In this document: piece by piece, positions 9,608-19,653 of the stretch
How the letters are laid out: each line of letters opens with the position of its first letter
Position numbering within the stretch: position 1 is the stretch's first letter
Assembly (NCBI RefSeq): GCF_006088715.1
Contig: NZ_CP030772.1
Span: 806,001-870,000 of the forward strand
DNA: 64,000 nt
Direction of reading: 5' to 3'
Source of the DNA: Streptomyces sp. YIM 121038
Lineage (GTDB): Bacteria > Actinomycetota > Actinomycetes > Streptomycetales > Streptomycetaceae
The notes under the pieces: generated by a model
The model's input: the letters and a program-made list of their open reading frames with translations, nothing else
Database searches by the model: none
What the model was told of the DNA's origin: nothing
Position numbers and translations under genes: made by a program

Positions 9608-9810
9608 AGCTACAGGTCGGCGATCCGTCGCATGGACAAGCCGGGTAGGTAGACACCTTGCAGCTCGCATCTCGGGCGACCGCGAGCGGGAGGGCTCCGA
9701 TGGAGGCGGGCTGGTCCACGATCACCAGCACGGTGGCGAACTTCGCGGCCAGTTTGTCGAAGATGGCCCGCAGGGGCCCTGCCCCTGCGTCCTGGACACC
9801 GTAGACACTG
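9608..9810 (-). pseudogene. IS110-family transposase fragment
   Basis: The minus strand reads PLRAIFDKLAAKFATVLVIV then DQPASIGALPLAVARDA, the start of the DEDD (RuvC-like) domain of one IS110 subfamily. After a frame change it continues as VYLPGLSMRRIADL before the match ends. Only about 65 codons remain. Confidence 0.6.
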
Positions 9811-9850
9811 GATCTTGAGGATCTGGGAGAACGGAGTCCCTGTGGGGATG

Positions 9851-10142
9851 AAGCACTATCCGCCGGAGTTCTAGGCGGACGTGGTCGCGCTGTACCGCTC
9901 ACGGCCGTGAGCCACGATCAAGTCGGTCGCTGCTGTTCTGGGGGTCAACATCGAGACGCTCAGGAACTGGATACGGGCCGCCGACGGGCGGCGCGCGGGC
10001 TCGCACTCGGCCACCCAGCCATCCGCGCCGGCTCCCGATTCGGCGGAGGTGACTGCCTTGCGCAAGCGGGTGCGTGAACTCGAGGAAGAGCGGGACATCC
10101 TGCGTAAGGCGGCACGGTATTTCGCGACGGAGACGCGCTGGT
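9851..10142 (+). pseudogene. IS3-family orfA with internal stops
   Basis: Reading from 9851 gives MKHYPPEF, stop, ADVVALYRSRP, stop, then VAAVLGVNIETLRNWIR and a leucine-zipper segment LRKRVRELEEERDILRKAA. This is an IS3-family OrfA (HTH plus coiled coil) with two nonsense mutations (near 9878 and 9908). It is followed at once by the orfB frame. Confidence 0.7.
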
Positions 10143-10739
10143 GAACCGCTTCCAGTTCGTTGGAGATCACCAGCGCCGTCACGGCGTGAAGCGGCTGTGC
10201 ACCGTCTTGGCCATCGCCCGCTCGAGCTTCTGCTACTGGCGCAAGACCGCTGCCGACCGAGCCGCCCGCCAGGCGGCCGACGCGGAACTCGCCGCCCGGA
10301 TACGCGCCGTTCACCGGGAATCGGACGGCACCTACGGCGTCCCGAGGATCACCACCGAACTCCGCGAGGACGGCGAGCACGTCAACCACAAGCGCATCGC
10401 GCGCGTCATGCGCACGATCGGCCTGGCCGGCGTCCGCCTGCGCCGCCGCCACCGCACCACCGTCCCGGACCCGGCCGCCGCGAAGGCCCCGGACCGGATC
10501 AGCCGCGACTTCACCGCCGGGGAAGTCAACACCAAGTACGTCGGCGACATCACATACGTGAGCGTCGGCGGCGGGAAGTTCTGCTATCTCGCGACCGTGA
10601 TCGGCCTGGCATCACGGCGCCTGCGGGCTGGGCCCTGGCCGACCACATGCGCACCGAGCTCGTCATCGATGCCCTGGCGGCAGCCGAGCGGACCCGGGGC
10701 AGCCTCAAGGGCGCCATCATGCACAGTGATGATTGCGGA

Positions 10740-11040
10740 GCATCACCGCGGGCCTGACCCGATCATGCACTGACGCTCCGGCTGTCCTGTCTGTGAAGCG
10801 TCGGCCCGCGATGATGTGGTTGGCATCGTCTCGGAGGGCCTGACCCCATCACCCACCGACGCCTTTGGGCTGTCCGGCTCGTGAATTGTCGGTCCTCCGA
10901 AGCGATGCCGCAGTGCGCGTGGCCGGCCAGGCGTTCGTGACCTAATAGGAGCCTGACCAGAGGTCCCATCACTGTGCTGTCCGTCTGCCCGACCGGCCCG
11001 TGCCATCCCCCAGAGCGCGTTTCGGAAGGACAGCACCACC
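10740..11040 (+). ncRNA. Candidate IS110 bridge-RNA region with tandem imperfect repeats
   Basis: The non-coding left end of the IS110 element. IS110-group elements are known to encode a structured bridge RNA in this position that pairs with target and donor DNA. Here two ~60-bp imperfect repeats start near 10749 and 10836; both open with GGGCCTGACCC and then carry ATCA, CGACGC-like and GGCTGTCC blocks. A third, more diverged one starts near 10951. The exact RNA ends and loops were not determined. The adjacent transposase is frameshifted, so the RNA may be a relic. Confidence 0.35.
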
Positions 11041-11043
11041 AGC

Positions 11044-12104
11044 ATGGCAGTACACGAGATAGCCGTGATCAGCGGCATCGACACCCACACCGACTTCCAC
11101 CAGGCCGCGGTCATCGACACGGTCGGCCGGCACCTGGCCACCGAGCAGTTCGAGACCACCGACGACGGCTACATGCAGCTGCTGGAATGGCTCGCCTCCC
11201 ACGGCGAGATCCTGGCCGTGGGGATGGAAGGCACCGGCTCCTACGGCGCCGAGCTCGCCCGCTTCCTGCGCGGAACGGTCTCACCGTCATCGAAGCCGAC
11301 CGCCCCGACCGCAAGGCTCGACGCGCCAACGGCAAGTCCGACCCCGTCGACGCCTACGCCGCCGCCGTCTTGTCCGGCCGTGCCACCGGAACCCCCAAGA
11401 CCCGCGACGGGATCGTGGAAGCCATCCGCGTCCTGCGCGTGGTCCGCAACTCCGCCGTCAAGGCCCGCACCCAGGTCATCAACCAGATCCGCACCCTGAT
11501 GGTCAGCGCCACCAGCGAGGTCCGCGACAAGCTCCGAGGCCTGCCCACCAAGGCCCTGATCGACACCCTCGCCCGCTCCCGCCCCACCGGCAGCCCCGAT
11601 GACCCGGCCTACACGGTCAAGGTCGCCTTGCACAGGCTCGCCCGCCGCTACCAGGTACTCGACGACGAGATCCGGGACGCCGAGGCCGAGACCGGACCGC
11701 TCGTGACACAGGCCGCCCCCAGGCTCGTCGCCCTGCCCGGCGTCGGCCCCGAGACCGCCGGCCAGCTTCTGGAGACCGCGGGCGACAACCCCGAACACCT
11801 CCGTTCCGAAGCGTCCTTCGCGCACCTCTGCGCGGCCTCGCCCATCTCCGCGTCCTCCGGCCGCACCCACCGTCACCGACTCAATCGCGGCGGAGACCGC
11901 CAGGCCAACAAGGCCCTGCACACCATCGTCCTGGTCCGTATGAAGTACGACCCGCGCACCCAGCAATACGTCTCCCGGCGCACCGCCGAAGGCATGTCCA
12001 AGATGGAGATCATCCGGTGCCTGAAACGCTTCGTCGCCCGCGAGATCTACCGCCTGCTTCCACACCCACAGATCACCTCCGAACAGCTCTGCCCCACGAC
12101 TTGA
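11044..12104 (+). pseudogene. IS110-family transposase with a frameshift
   Basis: The first ~78 codons (from the ATG at 11044) carry the DEDD domain start: VISGIDTHTDFHQAAVID, then GMEGTGSYGAELARFL. Near 11275 the frame changes; the other frame continues NGLTVIEADRPDRKARR, then KSDPVDAYAAA (the acidic pair), and the C-terminal Tnp20 domain (LVALPGVGPETAGQLLETAG.. ASSGRTHRHRLNRGGDRQ) with the serine-bearing region. Comparison of the expected RGNGLTV reading with the DNA suggests one lost base. Otherwise full length. Confidence 0.82.
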
Positions 12105-12256
12105 CGATCTATAGGAGCGTCACGGATCACGGGGCCCTATACACGAGTAGGGCGTTCACCGACGCCTGCCACCGCGCGGGCGTGCTCCAGAGCATGAGCG
12201 CCGTGGGCAGCCCGGCGGACAACGCCGCCGCGGAGAGCTTCAACGCCAGCTTTTAC

Positions 12257-13857
12257 CTTGTGATTTATGGTGTGGCGTCGAACGCGACTCGAACTTGATC
12301 AGTGTTTTCGCAGTTCAGCGGACGCGAAGGCGGCCTTCGTCTGATCCTGTGCTCCGTCACAGAGGCAGAGGAACAGCACGAAGGCCGTGGTTGTGAGTCT
12401 GGAGCATCAGGATGTCCTGCGGGATGCGTTCGCGGAAGTGTCACGCTTCAGGACGGAGTTGTACGCATCTCTGACCGCGCGGGGCGACGCCATGTTCGAG
12501 TTGTGTGATGCGTTGTTGTGCACGGACGGGCCAGTGCGGACGCTGGTCGATCTCGCACTCGCACCGGAACACCGCCGCGGGCACGGCGCCCTTTACGGTG
12601 GCCTGAACCAGGGGCGGATCGATGTCGCCCGATTGCGTCGCGCGCTGGCCGGGATGCCGCTGCCGAAGGCGGCGGACGGCCGGATCGTCCTGGCCGCGGA
12701 CGTCTCGCCGTGGCTGCGGCCGGGCGCCGGTACCTGCGCTGACCGGGCCTTCGGCCACACCTTCGGCCGCGGGGAAGGCAAGCACCAGATGGTCCCGGGC
12801 TGGCCCTACTCGTTCGTCGCCGCGCTGGAGACCGGCCGCACGTCCTGGACGGCAGTGCTTGACGCGGTCCGTCTGGAGCCCGGCGCTGACGTCGCTGCAG
12901 TGGCCACGGTCCAACTCCGCGAGGTCGTCGAACGGCTCGTGGCCGCCGGCCAGTGGAAGCCGGGTGACCCGAAGGTCCTGGTCGTCCTGGACGCCGGCTA
13001 CGACGCACCCCGCATCGCCCATCTGCTGGGCGGCCTGCCCGTCGAGATCCTCGGCCGTCTCCGCTCCGACCGCGTCATGCGGCGCCCGACACCACCACGA
13101 GTGTGTCGGCCAGGCCGTCCGCCCAAGCACGGGGGCGAGTTCGTCTTCGGCGACCCCGCTACCTGGGACACCGAGCAGGTGGTGACCGTCACCGACACCC
13201 GGCTCTACGGGAAGGCGACCGCGCAGGCGTGGGACCGACTGCATCCGAGGCTGACGCGTCGGGCGGCCTGGCTCGACCACGAGGGCCGCTGCCACTCATC
13301 GAGGGCACTGTCATCCGCCTGGTCGTGGAGAAGCTGCCCAGCGGCGGGGTCAACAAGCCGGTCTGGCTGTGGTGGTCGGGCACCGACGCCACCGCGGACG
13401 ACGTGGACCGCTGCTGGCAGTCCTTCCTGCGGAGATTCGACATCGAGCACACGTTTCGCCTGTTCAAGCAGACCCTCGGATGGACCAAGCCCCGGCTTCG
13501 CAGCTCGGAGGCGGCCGACCGGTGGACCTGGCTGGTGATCTCCGCATATGCCCAGCTTCGGCTCGCCCGTCCCCTGGCCACCGACCTCCGGCGTCCCTGG
13601 GAGAAACCGTCTCCGCCGAACAGACTCACACCCGCCCGCGTCCGCAGGGGTTTCAGAAACCTGCGCACGAAGACCGGCTCTCCGGCCGGTGTACCGAAAC
13701 CGACACGGCCCGGCCCCGGCCGTCCGCCCGGCTCGAAGAACCACCGCCCGGCCACCCGCCATGACGTGGGCAGAGTCCTCGCGACCGGCGAGGCCTACGC
13801 ACGACCCGCCCACCACCAGAAGGGCACGAAACCCCGGCGAACTGGATAAATGACAAG
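12257..13857 (+). mobile_element. NF041680-type transposon, copy A
   Basis: A 1,601-bp element with 12-bp near-perfect ends (CTTGTGATTTAT on the left and CTTGTCATTTAT at the right end read inward). It is flanked by a 5-bp direct repeat TTTAC (12252-12256 and 13858-13862), so this copy arrived by simple transposition, landing at the edge of the IS3 remnant. An inverted copy of the same length with the same encoded proteins lies at 37688-39288. Confidence 0.88.
12387..13849 (+). pseudogene. NF041680-type transposase, frameshifted (copy A)
   Basis: A DDE transposase of a Streptomyces family known as NF041680 (name from memory). The N-terminal part runs to about 13285 (VVLDAGYDAPRIAHLLGGLPV, FVFGDPATWDTEQ), then the frame shifts; the rest (LPLIEGTVIRLVVEKLPSGG, DIEHTFRLFKQTLGW, the HDVGR tail) is in another frame. 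The intact relative at 40767-42251 reads straight through this point (IDHTAELPLIEGTV), indicating a lost base near 13280. The identical lesion in copy B shows that the defective element moved using a transposase supplied in trans. Confidence 0.82.
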
Positions 13858-13870
13858 TTTACTGACTGTT

Positions 13871-14335
13871 TCAAAATGAGGTCCGCAGTCGTCGTAAGCA
13901 GATGATGCTGCAGGCGAGTTGGAGTAGGCCAAGGTGGAGGTCGGCGCATATCTCGTAGCGGATGCGGAGGCGCTTGAACTGGTGCAGCCATGCGAAGGTC
14001 CGCTCGACGAGCCAGCGGGTCTGGCCCGGGCCGGAGCCGTGGGCGGTGCCCTTGCGGGCGGTCTTCGGGGTGATGCCGCGGGCCCGCAGGGGGCGGCGGT
14101 AGCAGTCGTAGCCGCGGTCGGCGAACAAGCGGGCCGGCCGGTGGCGCGGGCGCCCGCGCACCCCGCGGATGCGGGGGATCGCGTCCAGCAGTGGCATCAG
14201 CTGGGTGACGTCGTGGCGGTTCACGCCGGTCAGCGACATGGCCGGCGGGGTGCCGTGCCGGTCGACGATCAGGTGATGTTTGCTGCCCGGCCGGGCCCGG
14301 CGGACCGGCGAAGGTCCGGTGTGCGCCCCCCTAAT
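13871..14335 (-). pseudogene. IS5-family transposase, C-terminal part (split gene)
   Basis: Continues from the N-terminal part at 18080-18430. It reads GAHTGPSPVRRARPGSKHHL and then IVDRHGTPPAMSLTGVNRHD, RLFADRGYDC (second catalytic Asp) and RWLVERTFAWLHQFKRLRIRYE (catalytic Glu). The joined protein would be of normal IS5 length, so the gene was whole before the IS110 landed. Confidence 0.8.
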
Positions 14336-14798
14336 CCAGTGCGTAAGCAGATAGCCCGGGCCCGTGCAACGACCCGGGGCGACTGCTCGCGCAGACAGCG
14401 AATGCCTGGGTCCCCCCTGGCCGTCAAGGCCTCCTCAAAGAGCGGCATCGCTGTCCGTTGCGGGGCTCGCGGTGCTGACGCGGGGCGCCGGGCTGATGCC
14501 TCCGTTTCTCCCGGCCCTTGAGGCCTCTGTCAAGAGCGGCGCAGCCCGGCGCCTCCGTGATCACCGCGAAACTCGCGGCGACTGCTCGAACGTTGATCGT
14601 CACGGCGCGAGCCCGCTCCAGAGCCGACCTCTTGTTCATCCGCGAGCCCGCGAACTCTGCAGAAAGATCGAGCCTCTGGAGTGCGCTGGTGTCGCGAACG
14701 GCTACTGAGATGGCGGACCAACGAGTCCTTGGATTAGGGCGCCGCGTGACCCGCATGTGCTCGTGACCTGCGTAAACGAACGGATCGGGGAGGATCGC

Positions 14799-15533
14799 TT
14801 GACCGTGTTCTGCGGCATCGACTGGGCGGAGCACCACCACGACGTCGCCCTCGTCGACGAAGCTGGCACTCTGCTCGCCAAGGCCCGTATCACCGACGAC
14901 GCCGCCGGCTACCACCAGCTCCTAGCGGTCCTGGCCGAGCACGGTGACAGCCCAGAAGACCCGATACCGGTGGCCATCGAGACCAGCCACGGCCTCCTGG
15001 TCGCGAGCCTGCGCACTGGTAGTCGTCGGGTCTTCGCGATCAACCCGCTCGCCGCTGCCCGCTACCGCGACCGCCACGGCGTCAGCCGCAAGAAGTCCGA
15101 CCCCGGCGACGCCCTGGTCCTGGCGAACATCCTGCGCACCGACATGCACGCCCACCGGCCCCTGCCGGCCGACTCCGAACTCGCCCAGGCCATCACAGTC
15201 CTGGCCCGAGCCCAGCAGGACGCCGTCTGGACTCGGCAGCAGGTCGCCAACCAGGCCCGCTCGCTCCTACGCGAGTACTACCCCGCTGCTCTGCTGGCTT
15301 TCCAGGGGAAACAAGGCGGTCTGACCAGGGCTGATGCCCGTGTCATCCTCACTTTGGCCCCGACCCCGGCCAAAGCCGCGAAGCTCACCCTCACCCAGTT
15401 GCGGGCCGCCCTCAAACGCAGTGGCCGCCTCCGCGGCTGCGACGCAGAAGCCGAACGGCTGCGGGCTGTCTTCCGCGCCGAGTACGCCCACCAGCTGCCC
15501 GGCGTCGAGGACGCCTTCGGTCACCAGCTCCTA
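14799..15533 (+). pseudogene. IS110-family transposase, 5' part (split by ISs)
   Basis: Starts at TTG 14799 after GGGGAGG; a GTG at 14757 is an alternative. The DEDD domain is present: VFCGIDWAEHHHDVALVDEA, PVAIETSHGLLVASL, and the SRKKSDPGDALVLANILRTD acidic motif, followed by the central helical region. The frame stops being native at the TA target at 15532-15533 and continues at 17551 (HQLL then ALLKQLDAACEA), so deleting the two ISs restores it. Confidence 0.85.
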
Positions 15534-16537
15534 GGCACTGTTTCTCGGATCTCCTGACGTGACATGGGTGTTGGGGTCAGGCTGGGTGTATGGGTCGTGG
15601 GGATTTGACGAATGCGGAGTGGGATCGCCTGGAGTCGCTCCTGCCTCGTGGTGGTGCGCGTGGAGGCCGGTGGAGTGACCATCGGCGGGTGATCAACGGG
15701 GTGTTGTATCGGGTGCGGACGGGTGTGCAGTGGCGGGACCTGCCGGAGCGGTTCGGACCGTGGGAGACGGTCTACAAACGTCATCGCCGCTGGTCGGCGG
15801 ACGGAACGTGGGCGATGCTGCTGTCTCGCGCCCAGGCGGCCGAGGACGCAGAGGGCCGGATCGACTGGGACATCTCGGTGGACTCCACCACGGTGCGGGC
15901 GCACCAGCATGCTGCCGGCGCGAGGAAAGCCCCCTCGGCCCCGCCCCCTCAAAAGGGGGCGGGGCGGGGTACGAACCAGGTCGATCCGGTGGTGCGGAAA
16001 CTGGTCGTCCGGCTGGAGGAGGTGGTCCGCTCGGCGAATGCCTGGGACGTTCCCGCGGCGGGTTCACCACCAAAATCCACCTCGCTGCCGACGGACGATG
16101 CAGACCCCTCACCTTTGTCCTGACACCCGGACACTACGGTGACGGGCCTCAGTTCGAGCGGGTGCTGAGCCAGATTTCCGTGCCCCGCAGCGGAGTTGGG
16201 CGGCCACGGAGCCGCCCCGATCACGTGCTGGCCGACAAGGCCTACACGTCCCGGAAGAACCGCCGTTACCTGCGACGACGCGGAATCCGGCACACCATCC
16301 CCGAACGCCTCGACCAGCAAAGACACCGGCGAAACCGAGGTTCCCGCGGCGGTCGGCCCACCGGATTCGACAGCGAGCGTTACAAGAAGCGCAACACCGT
16401 TGAACGGGCCATCAACCGCCTCAAGGGCTTCCGCGCCGTCGCAACCCGCTACGAGAAACGCGGCTACATCTACCTCGGCACCATCACCCTCGCAGCCCTC
16501 GCCATCTGGCTTCGCACGTGATCCGAGAAACAGTGCC
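15534..16537 (+). mobile_element. IS5-family (IS427-like) element, copy 2
   Basis: 1,004 bp with the same 18-bp ends as copy 1 at 3988-4991 and identical predicted proteins. It is flanked by TA at 15532-15533 and 16538-16539. The right-hand TA is shared with the next element, so two ISs lie in tandem separated by just TA. Confidence 0.93.
15590..16521 (+). CDS. IS427-type DDE transposase made by -1 frameshifting (copy 2)
   Basis: The same two-frame transposase as copy 1: OrfA 15590-16123, then the -1 frame to 16521, with the A_AAG_GGG heptamer at 15952-15958. All three catalytic motifs are intact. This and copy 1 could each supply active transposase. Confidence 0.85.
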
Positions 16538-16539
16538 TA

Positions 16540-17548
16540 GGTCGTTTCTGATGGCTCTTGCTGGACTGGGTGGATCAGTTCTGGGGCTGGGCAGGTGCCT
16601 CGTATGGTGCGGCGTCACGAACTGACTGATGCACAGTGGCGGAAGATCGAGCCCTTGTTGCCGGTGAACGGCGACCCGGGTGGGCAGTGGGCGGATCACC
16701 GCAAGGTGATCAACGCAGTGCTGTACCGGGCCCGTACGGGGGTGCCGTGGCCGGACCTGCCGGAACGCTACGGGCCGTGGCAGACCGCATACGAGCGGCA
16801 TCGCCGCTGGTCGGCGGACGGAACGTGGCAACGGCTCCTGGCCGAGCTGCAGCTCGAGGCCGACGCGACCAACCCGGACCAGGCCCTGGCCCGCTCGGCG
16901 GACCAGGAGGCGGAGTGGGCGGTGAATATCGACTCCACCTCCTGCCGGGCGCATCAACACGCGGCCGGGGCCCGGCACCAGCCGCCACGCGACTTCCCGC
17001 AAAAGGGGGGCGGGGCGCGTGTGGAGACCGGTGGACGAGAGGCGTTGGGGCGCTCGCGGGGCGGGGTGACCTGCAAGATCCACCTGCTGGCCGACGACCG
17101 GGCCCGTCCGCTGGTCTGGCTGACCTCGCCCGGTCAGCGGGGCGACAACCCCATGCTCATCCCCGTGCTGGAGGAGCTGCGGATCCAGCGAGGTGGTCCG
17201 GGCCGCCCACGCACCCGCCCGGACCGGCTGCGTGGCGATAAGGCGTACTCCAGCCGTGATACCCGCGCCTACCTGCGGCGGCGGCACATCAAGGCGACCA
17301 TTGCCCAGCCCGACGACCAGCGTGAACACAGGCGCAGTAAGGGCCGCTTGGGAGGGCGGCCTCCGGCCTTCGACAGAACCCAGTACCGTCGCCGCAGTGC
17401 CGCCGAGCGGTGCGTGAGCAAGTGGAAGCAGTTTCGCGCGGTCGCCAGCAGGTATGACAAGCGCGACTACGTCTTCAACGGCACCCTGGCCGTCGCCGCG
17501 ATCGTCATCTGGCTCCGCGACACCGTCCAAGAGCCATCAGAAACGACC
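16540..17548 (+). mobile_element. Second IS5-family element placed directly beside IS427 copy 2
   Basis: 1,009 bp with perfect inverted repeats of about 21 bp (the first 18 bases are GGTCGTTTCTGATGGCTC). TA flanks both sides (16538-16539 and 17549-17550). It is related to but distinct from the IS427-like pair and probably used the TA created or kept by its neighbour as target. Confidence 0.9.
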
Positions 17549-17551
17549 TAG
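16595..17551 (+). CDS. IS5-family (IS427-like) transposase, single frame
   Basis: A 318-residue DDE transposase in one frame: HELTDAQWRKIEPLLPV at the start, first Asp in VNIDSTSCRAHQHAAG, second Asp in LRGDKAYSSRDTRAYL, Glu in SAAERCVSKWKQFRAVASRY. It looks fully functional. Its last codon inside the element is ACC; the TAG stop is formed by the flanking TA plus one host base (17549-17551), so termination depends on the target site. Confidence 0.9.
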   Translation: MPRMVRRHELTDAQWRKIEPLLPVNGDPGGQWADHRKVINAVLYRARTGVPWPDLPERYGPWQTAYERHRRWSADGTWQRLLAELQLEADATNPDQALARSADQEAEWAVNIDSTSCRAHQHAAGARHQPPRDFPQKGGGARVETGGREALGRSRGGVTCKIHLLADDRARPLVWLTSPGQRGDNPMLIPVLEELRIQRGGPGRPRTRPDRLRGDKAYSSRDTRAYLRRRHIKATIAQPDDQREHRRSKGRLGGRPPAFDRTQYRRRSAAERCVSKWKQFRAVASRYDKRDYVFNGTLAVAAIVIWLRDTVQEPSETT

Positions 17552-18057
17552 CCCTGCTCAAGCAGCTGGACGCCGCCTGCGAGGCCGCTGACGACCTCGC
17601 GGAGGCGGCCACATCCGCCTTTCACCAGCACACCGACAGCGAAATCCTGCTCAGCTTCCCGGGCCTTGGGCCCATGCTCGGCGCCCGCGTGCTCGCAGAG
17701 CTGGGCGACGACCGGGCACGGTTCGCCGACGCCCGGGCGCTGAAGTCGTACGCCGGATCCGCGCCGATCACCCGGGCCTCCGGCAAGAAGCGGTTCGTCG
17801 GCCGCCGCTTCGTCAAGAACAATCGCCTCATCAACGCCGGCTTCCTCTGGGCCTTCGCCGCCCTCACCGCCTCACCAGAAGCGAACGCGCACTACCGACG
17901 CAGACGCGAACACGGAGACTGGCATGCCGCCGCCCAACGCAACTTGCTGAACCGCTTCCTCGGCCAGCTCCACTACTGCCTCAAGACCCGGCAGCATTTT
18001 GACGAACAGGCGGCCTTCGCACCGCTCCTGTCACCTCCGACCGACCAGGCGGCTTGA
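17551..18057 (+). pseudogene. IS110-family transposase, 3' part
   Basis: Native sequence of the split IS110 transposase resumes here: LLKQLDAACEAADDLAEAA, the Tnp20 domain motif LSFPGLGPMLGARVLAELGD, and GSAPITRASGKKRFVGRRFV with the conserved Ser region, ending in a typical C-terminus at 18057. Confidence 0.85.
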
Positions 18058-18079
18058 CTTCCTGGCCCCCTGAGATGTC

Positions 18080-18430
18080 TTTGAGAGCCCGGACATGCGA
18101 GCCATCGACTGCAGCATCGTCCATGTCCAGCAAGCCCGCCGCCCGCAGCTCCGCGAGCAGCACCTCGTGCAGCTGCGGCCAGATCCAGGCCGCGGTCCAG
18201 TCCCGCAGCCTCCGCCAGGAGGTCACCCCGCTGCAGCCGACCTGCTCGGCCGGCACGTCCCGCCAGCTCACGCCCTTGCACAGCACATACACGATGCCGC
18301 GCAAGGCAGCCCGGTCATCCGCAGGCAACCGTCCGGGATACCGCGCTCGCCGCGGAGGACGAACAGGCAACAACGGAGCCACCCGATCCCACAAGTCATC
18401 AGGCACGAGGTCAGTGGCCACCCAGCTCAT
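18080..18430 (-). pseudogene. IS5-family transposase, N-terminal part (split gene)
   Basis: Begins MSWVATDLVPDDLWDRVAPL, with CKGVSWRDVPAEQVGCSGVT in the middle and the first catalytic Asp in DDAAVDGSHVRALK. The native frame stops here; it resumes at 14335 on the same strand. The start at 18430 is chosen because it gives the family N-terminus. Confidence 0.8.
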
Positions 18431-18493
18431 CCTGCAGACCCAGGAACCAACCGCCAAGACTCACAGCAAACTTCATTGCGAAACGGTCAGTTA

Positions 18494-19650
18494 CTGAGTT
18501 TTTCGTTAGTTCTGTGGTGGTTTGGGATGGAGTGTTAGTCCGGTATGGGTGAGGAAGGACCACGGGAGTTGTTCGTTGGAGCAGATCCGGTGGATGCCGC
18601 TTTCGGCGGCGTCGGCGATGTCGGCGAGGTGGTCGCCGGCGAGGTTGGCCAGCTCGCGGGTCTTGATGGCCGACCACAGCAGTTCCACCGGGTTGAGTTC
18701 GGGTGCGTAGGCCGGTAGCCGCTCCAGGGTCAACCAGTCCTGTTCGGCCGCCCAGGCCCGCATGTCCCGACTCCGGTGGGCCGACAGTCCGTCCCACACC
18801 AACACCACCGATTCGCCAGCGTAGAAGGCCTTGACCTGTTCCAGCACCTCGTTCAAGGAAGTGGTGTTGCAGCTGCCGGGTTTGAGGTGGAAGCACATTC
18901 GCGGGCCGCGTTCGGGGTCCGCGGCGTGGTAGCCCAGCGCGGCGGCCATCCCGGCGCGCTTCCAGTTCAGCCGGTGCCGCAGGATGGGAGTGTGCCCGCG
19001 GGGTGCGTAGGTGCGGCGTACCTGGGGCAGCAGCGACACGCCTGATTCGTCGAAGAATACGATCCAGGCACGTTTCTTCACCGCCCCATTTTGATGCGTG
19101 GCCACTCCTTGGCGACCCATCGGGCGATCTCGGGCTCGTCCCGCTCGACGGCCTGACGTCGGGGACGCTGCAGACTCCACCCCAGCCGCCCGGTCAGCAG
19201 CCGCCACACGGATGCCCGGGCCAGCCTCACCCCGGTCACCCGCTCCACCAGCACGCCGACCCGTTCCAGGGTCCACAGATCCGCCTCGAACCCGTGCGCC
19301 TGGGCGCCTTGTTCCAACGCGGCCCGCACCAGCCCGACTTGGGGGTCATCCAGCTTGGGCGGCCGGCCGGTGGCAGGCCGCCGCCGCAGAGCTTGAGCTC
19401 CACCCTGCTCCCACAGGCGTCTCCACCGGCGCACGCTCTCGGGATGCATCCCCACCATCCGCGCGACCTCGGATGTAGAACGTCCCAGTTCGAACAACTC
19501 GACCGCGCGCATGCGACGGGCCTCGGCCAACTGCGGCCGCGTCAAAGGCAGAACGGAGACATCGGAAACAACAGCCTGCGACTCGGAAGACACACCAGCA
19601 TGCTCACACCGCCGAAGCCCCTGCACCCACAGAACCAACGAAAAACTCAG
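18494..19650 (-). mobile_element. IS630-family element
   Basis: 1,157 bp between inverted ends that share CTGAGTTTTTCGTT (one end continues AGTTCTG, the other GGTTCTG), flanked by TA (18492-18493 and 19651-19652), the hallmark IS630 target. It lies directly beside the right end of the split IS5 element. Confidence 0.88.
18506..19593 (-). CDS. IS630-family transposase, two frames (probable -1 frameshift)
   Basis: OrfA (19593 to 19078) carries the HTH domains: ELGRSTSEVARMVGMHPESV, then GRPPKLDDPQVGLVRAAL. OrfB follows in the -1 frame to 18506 with the catalytic DDE core: VFFDESGVSLLPQVRRTYAP, LVWDGLSAHRSRDMRAW (second Asp), APELNPVELLWSAIK (Glu). The frames overlap near 19080-19100. Start GTG 19593 lies inside the IS; longer starts would be outside it. 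Whether the shift is programmed or a mutation cannot be decided from one copy. Confidence 0.78.
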
Positions 19651-19653
19651 TAG

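Larger units (their letters stand above)
10731..12124 (+). mobile_element. IS110-family element inserted in an IS3
   Basis: Boundaries come from the interrupted IS3 frame: GAT at 10728-10730 and again at 12125-12127, with HSD before and DHG after. The 1,394-bp insert has a ~310-bp non-coding left end, one transposase gene and a ~20-bp right end, the IS110-group layout. Confidence 0.8.
10141..12256 (+). pseudogene. IS3-family orfB, frameshifted, split by an IS110 and truncated
   Basis: The 5' part (10141-10730) has the IS3 OrfB order: HGVKRLCTVLAIARSSFCYW, YGVPRITTELREDG, then the first catalytic Asp in YVGDITYVSVGGG. A frame change occurs near 10615. The match stops at ..MHSD at 10730 and resumes at 12125 with DHGALYTSRAFTDA and DNAAAESFNASF (Asp and Glu motifs). 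The gap is exactly an IS110 insertion flanked by GAT on both sides. The 3' end is cut at 12256 by the next element. Confidence 0.8.
14332..18077 (+). mobile_element. IS110-family element nested in an IS5 and carrying two further ISs
   Basis: Its limits are inferred from the broken IS5 transposase. Its transposase is itself split at 15533/17551 by two elements placed side by side. Without these the IS110 would be about 1.73 kb with a long non-coding left end (14332-14798). That region is where the bridge RNA of an IS110-group element is expected. Confidence 0.7.
13861..18491 (-). mobile_element. IS5-family element split by a nested IS110
   Basis: The outer ends are related inverted repeats: ACTGACTGTTTCAAAATG at 13861 and, read inward from 18491, ACTGACCGTTTCGCAATG. 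The element's own DNA is only 13861 to about 14331 plus about 18079 to 18491. Everything between is an IS110 that itself contains two IS5-family elements. Confidence 0.75.
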
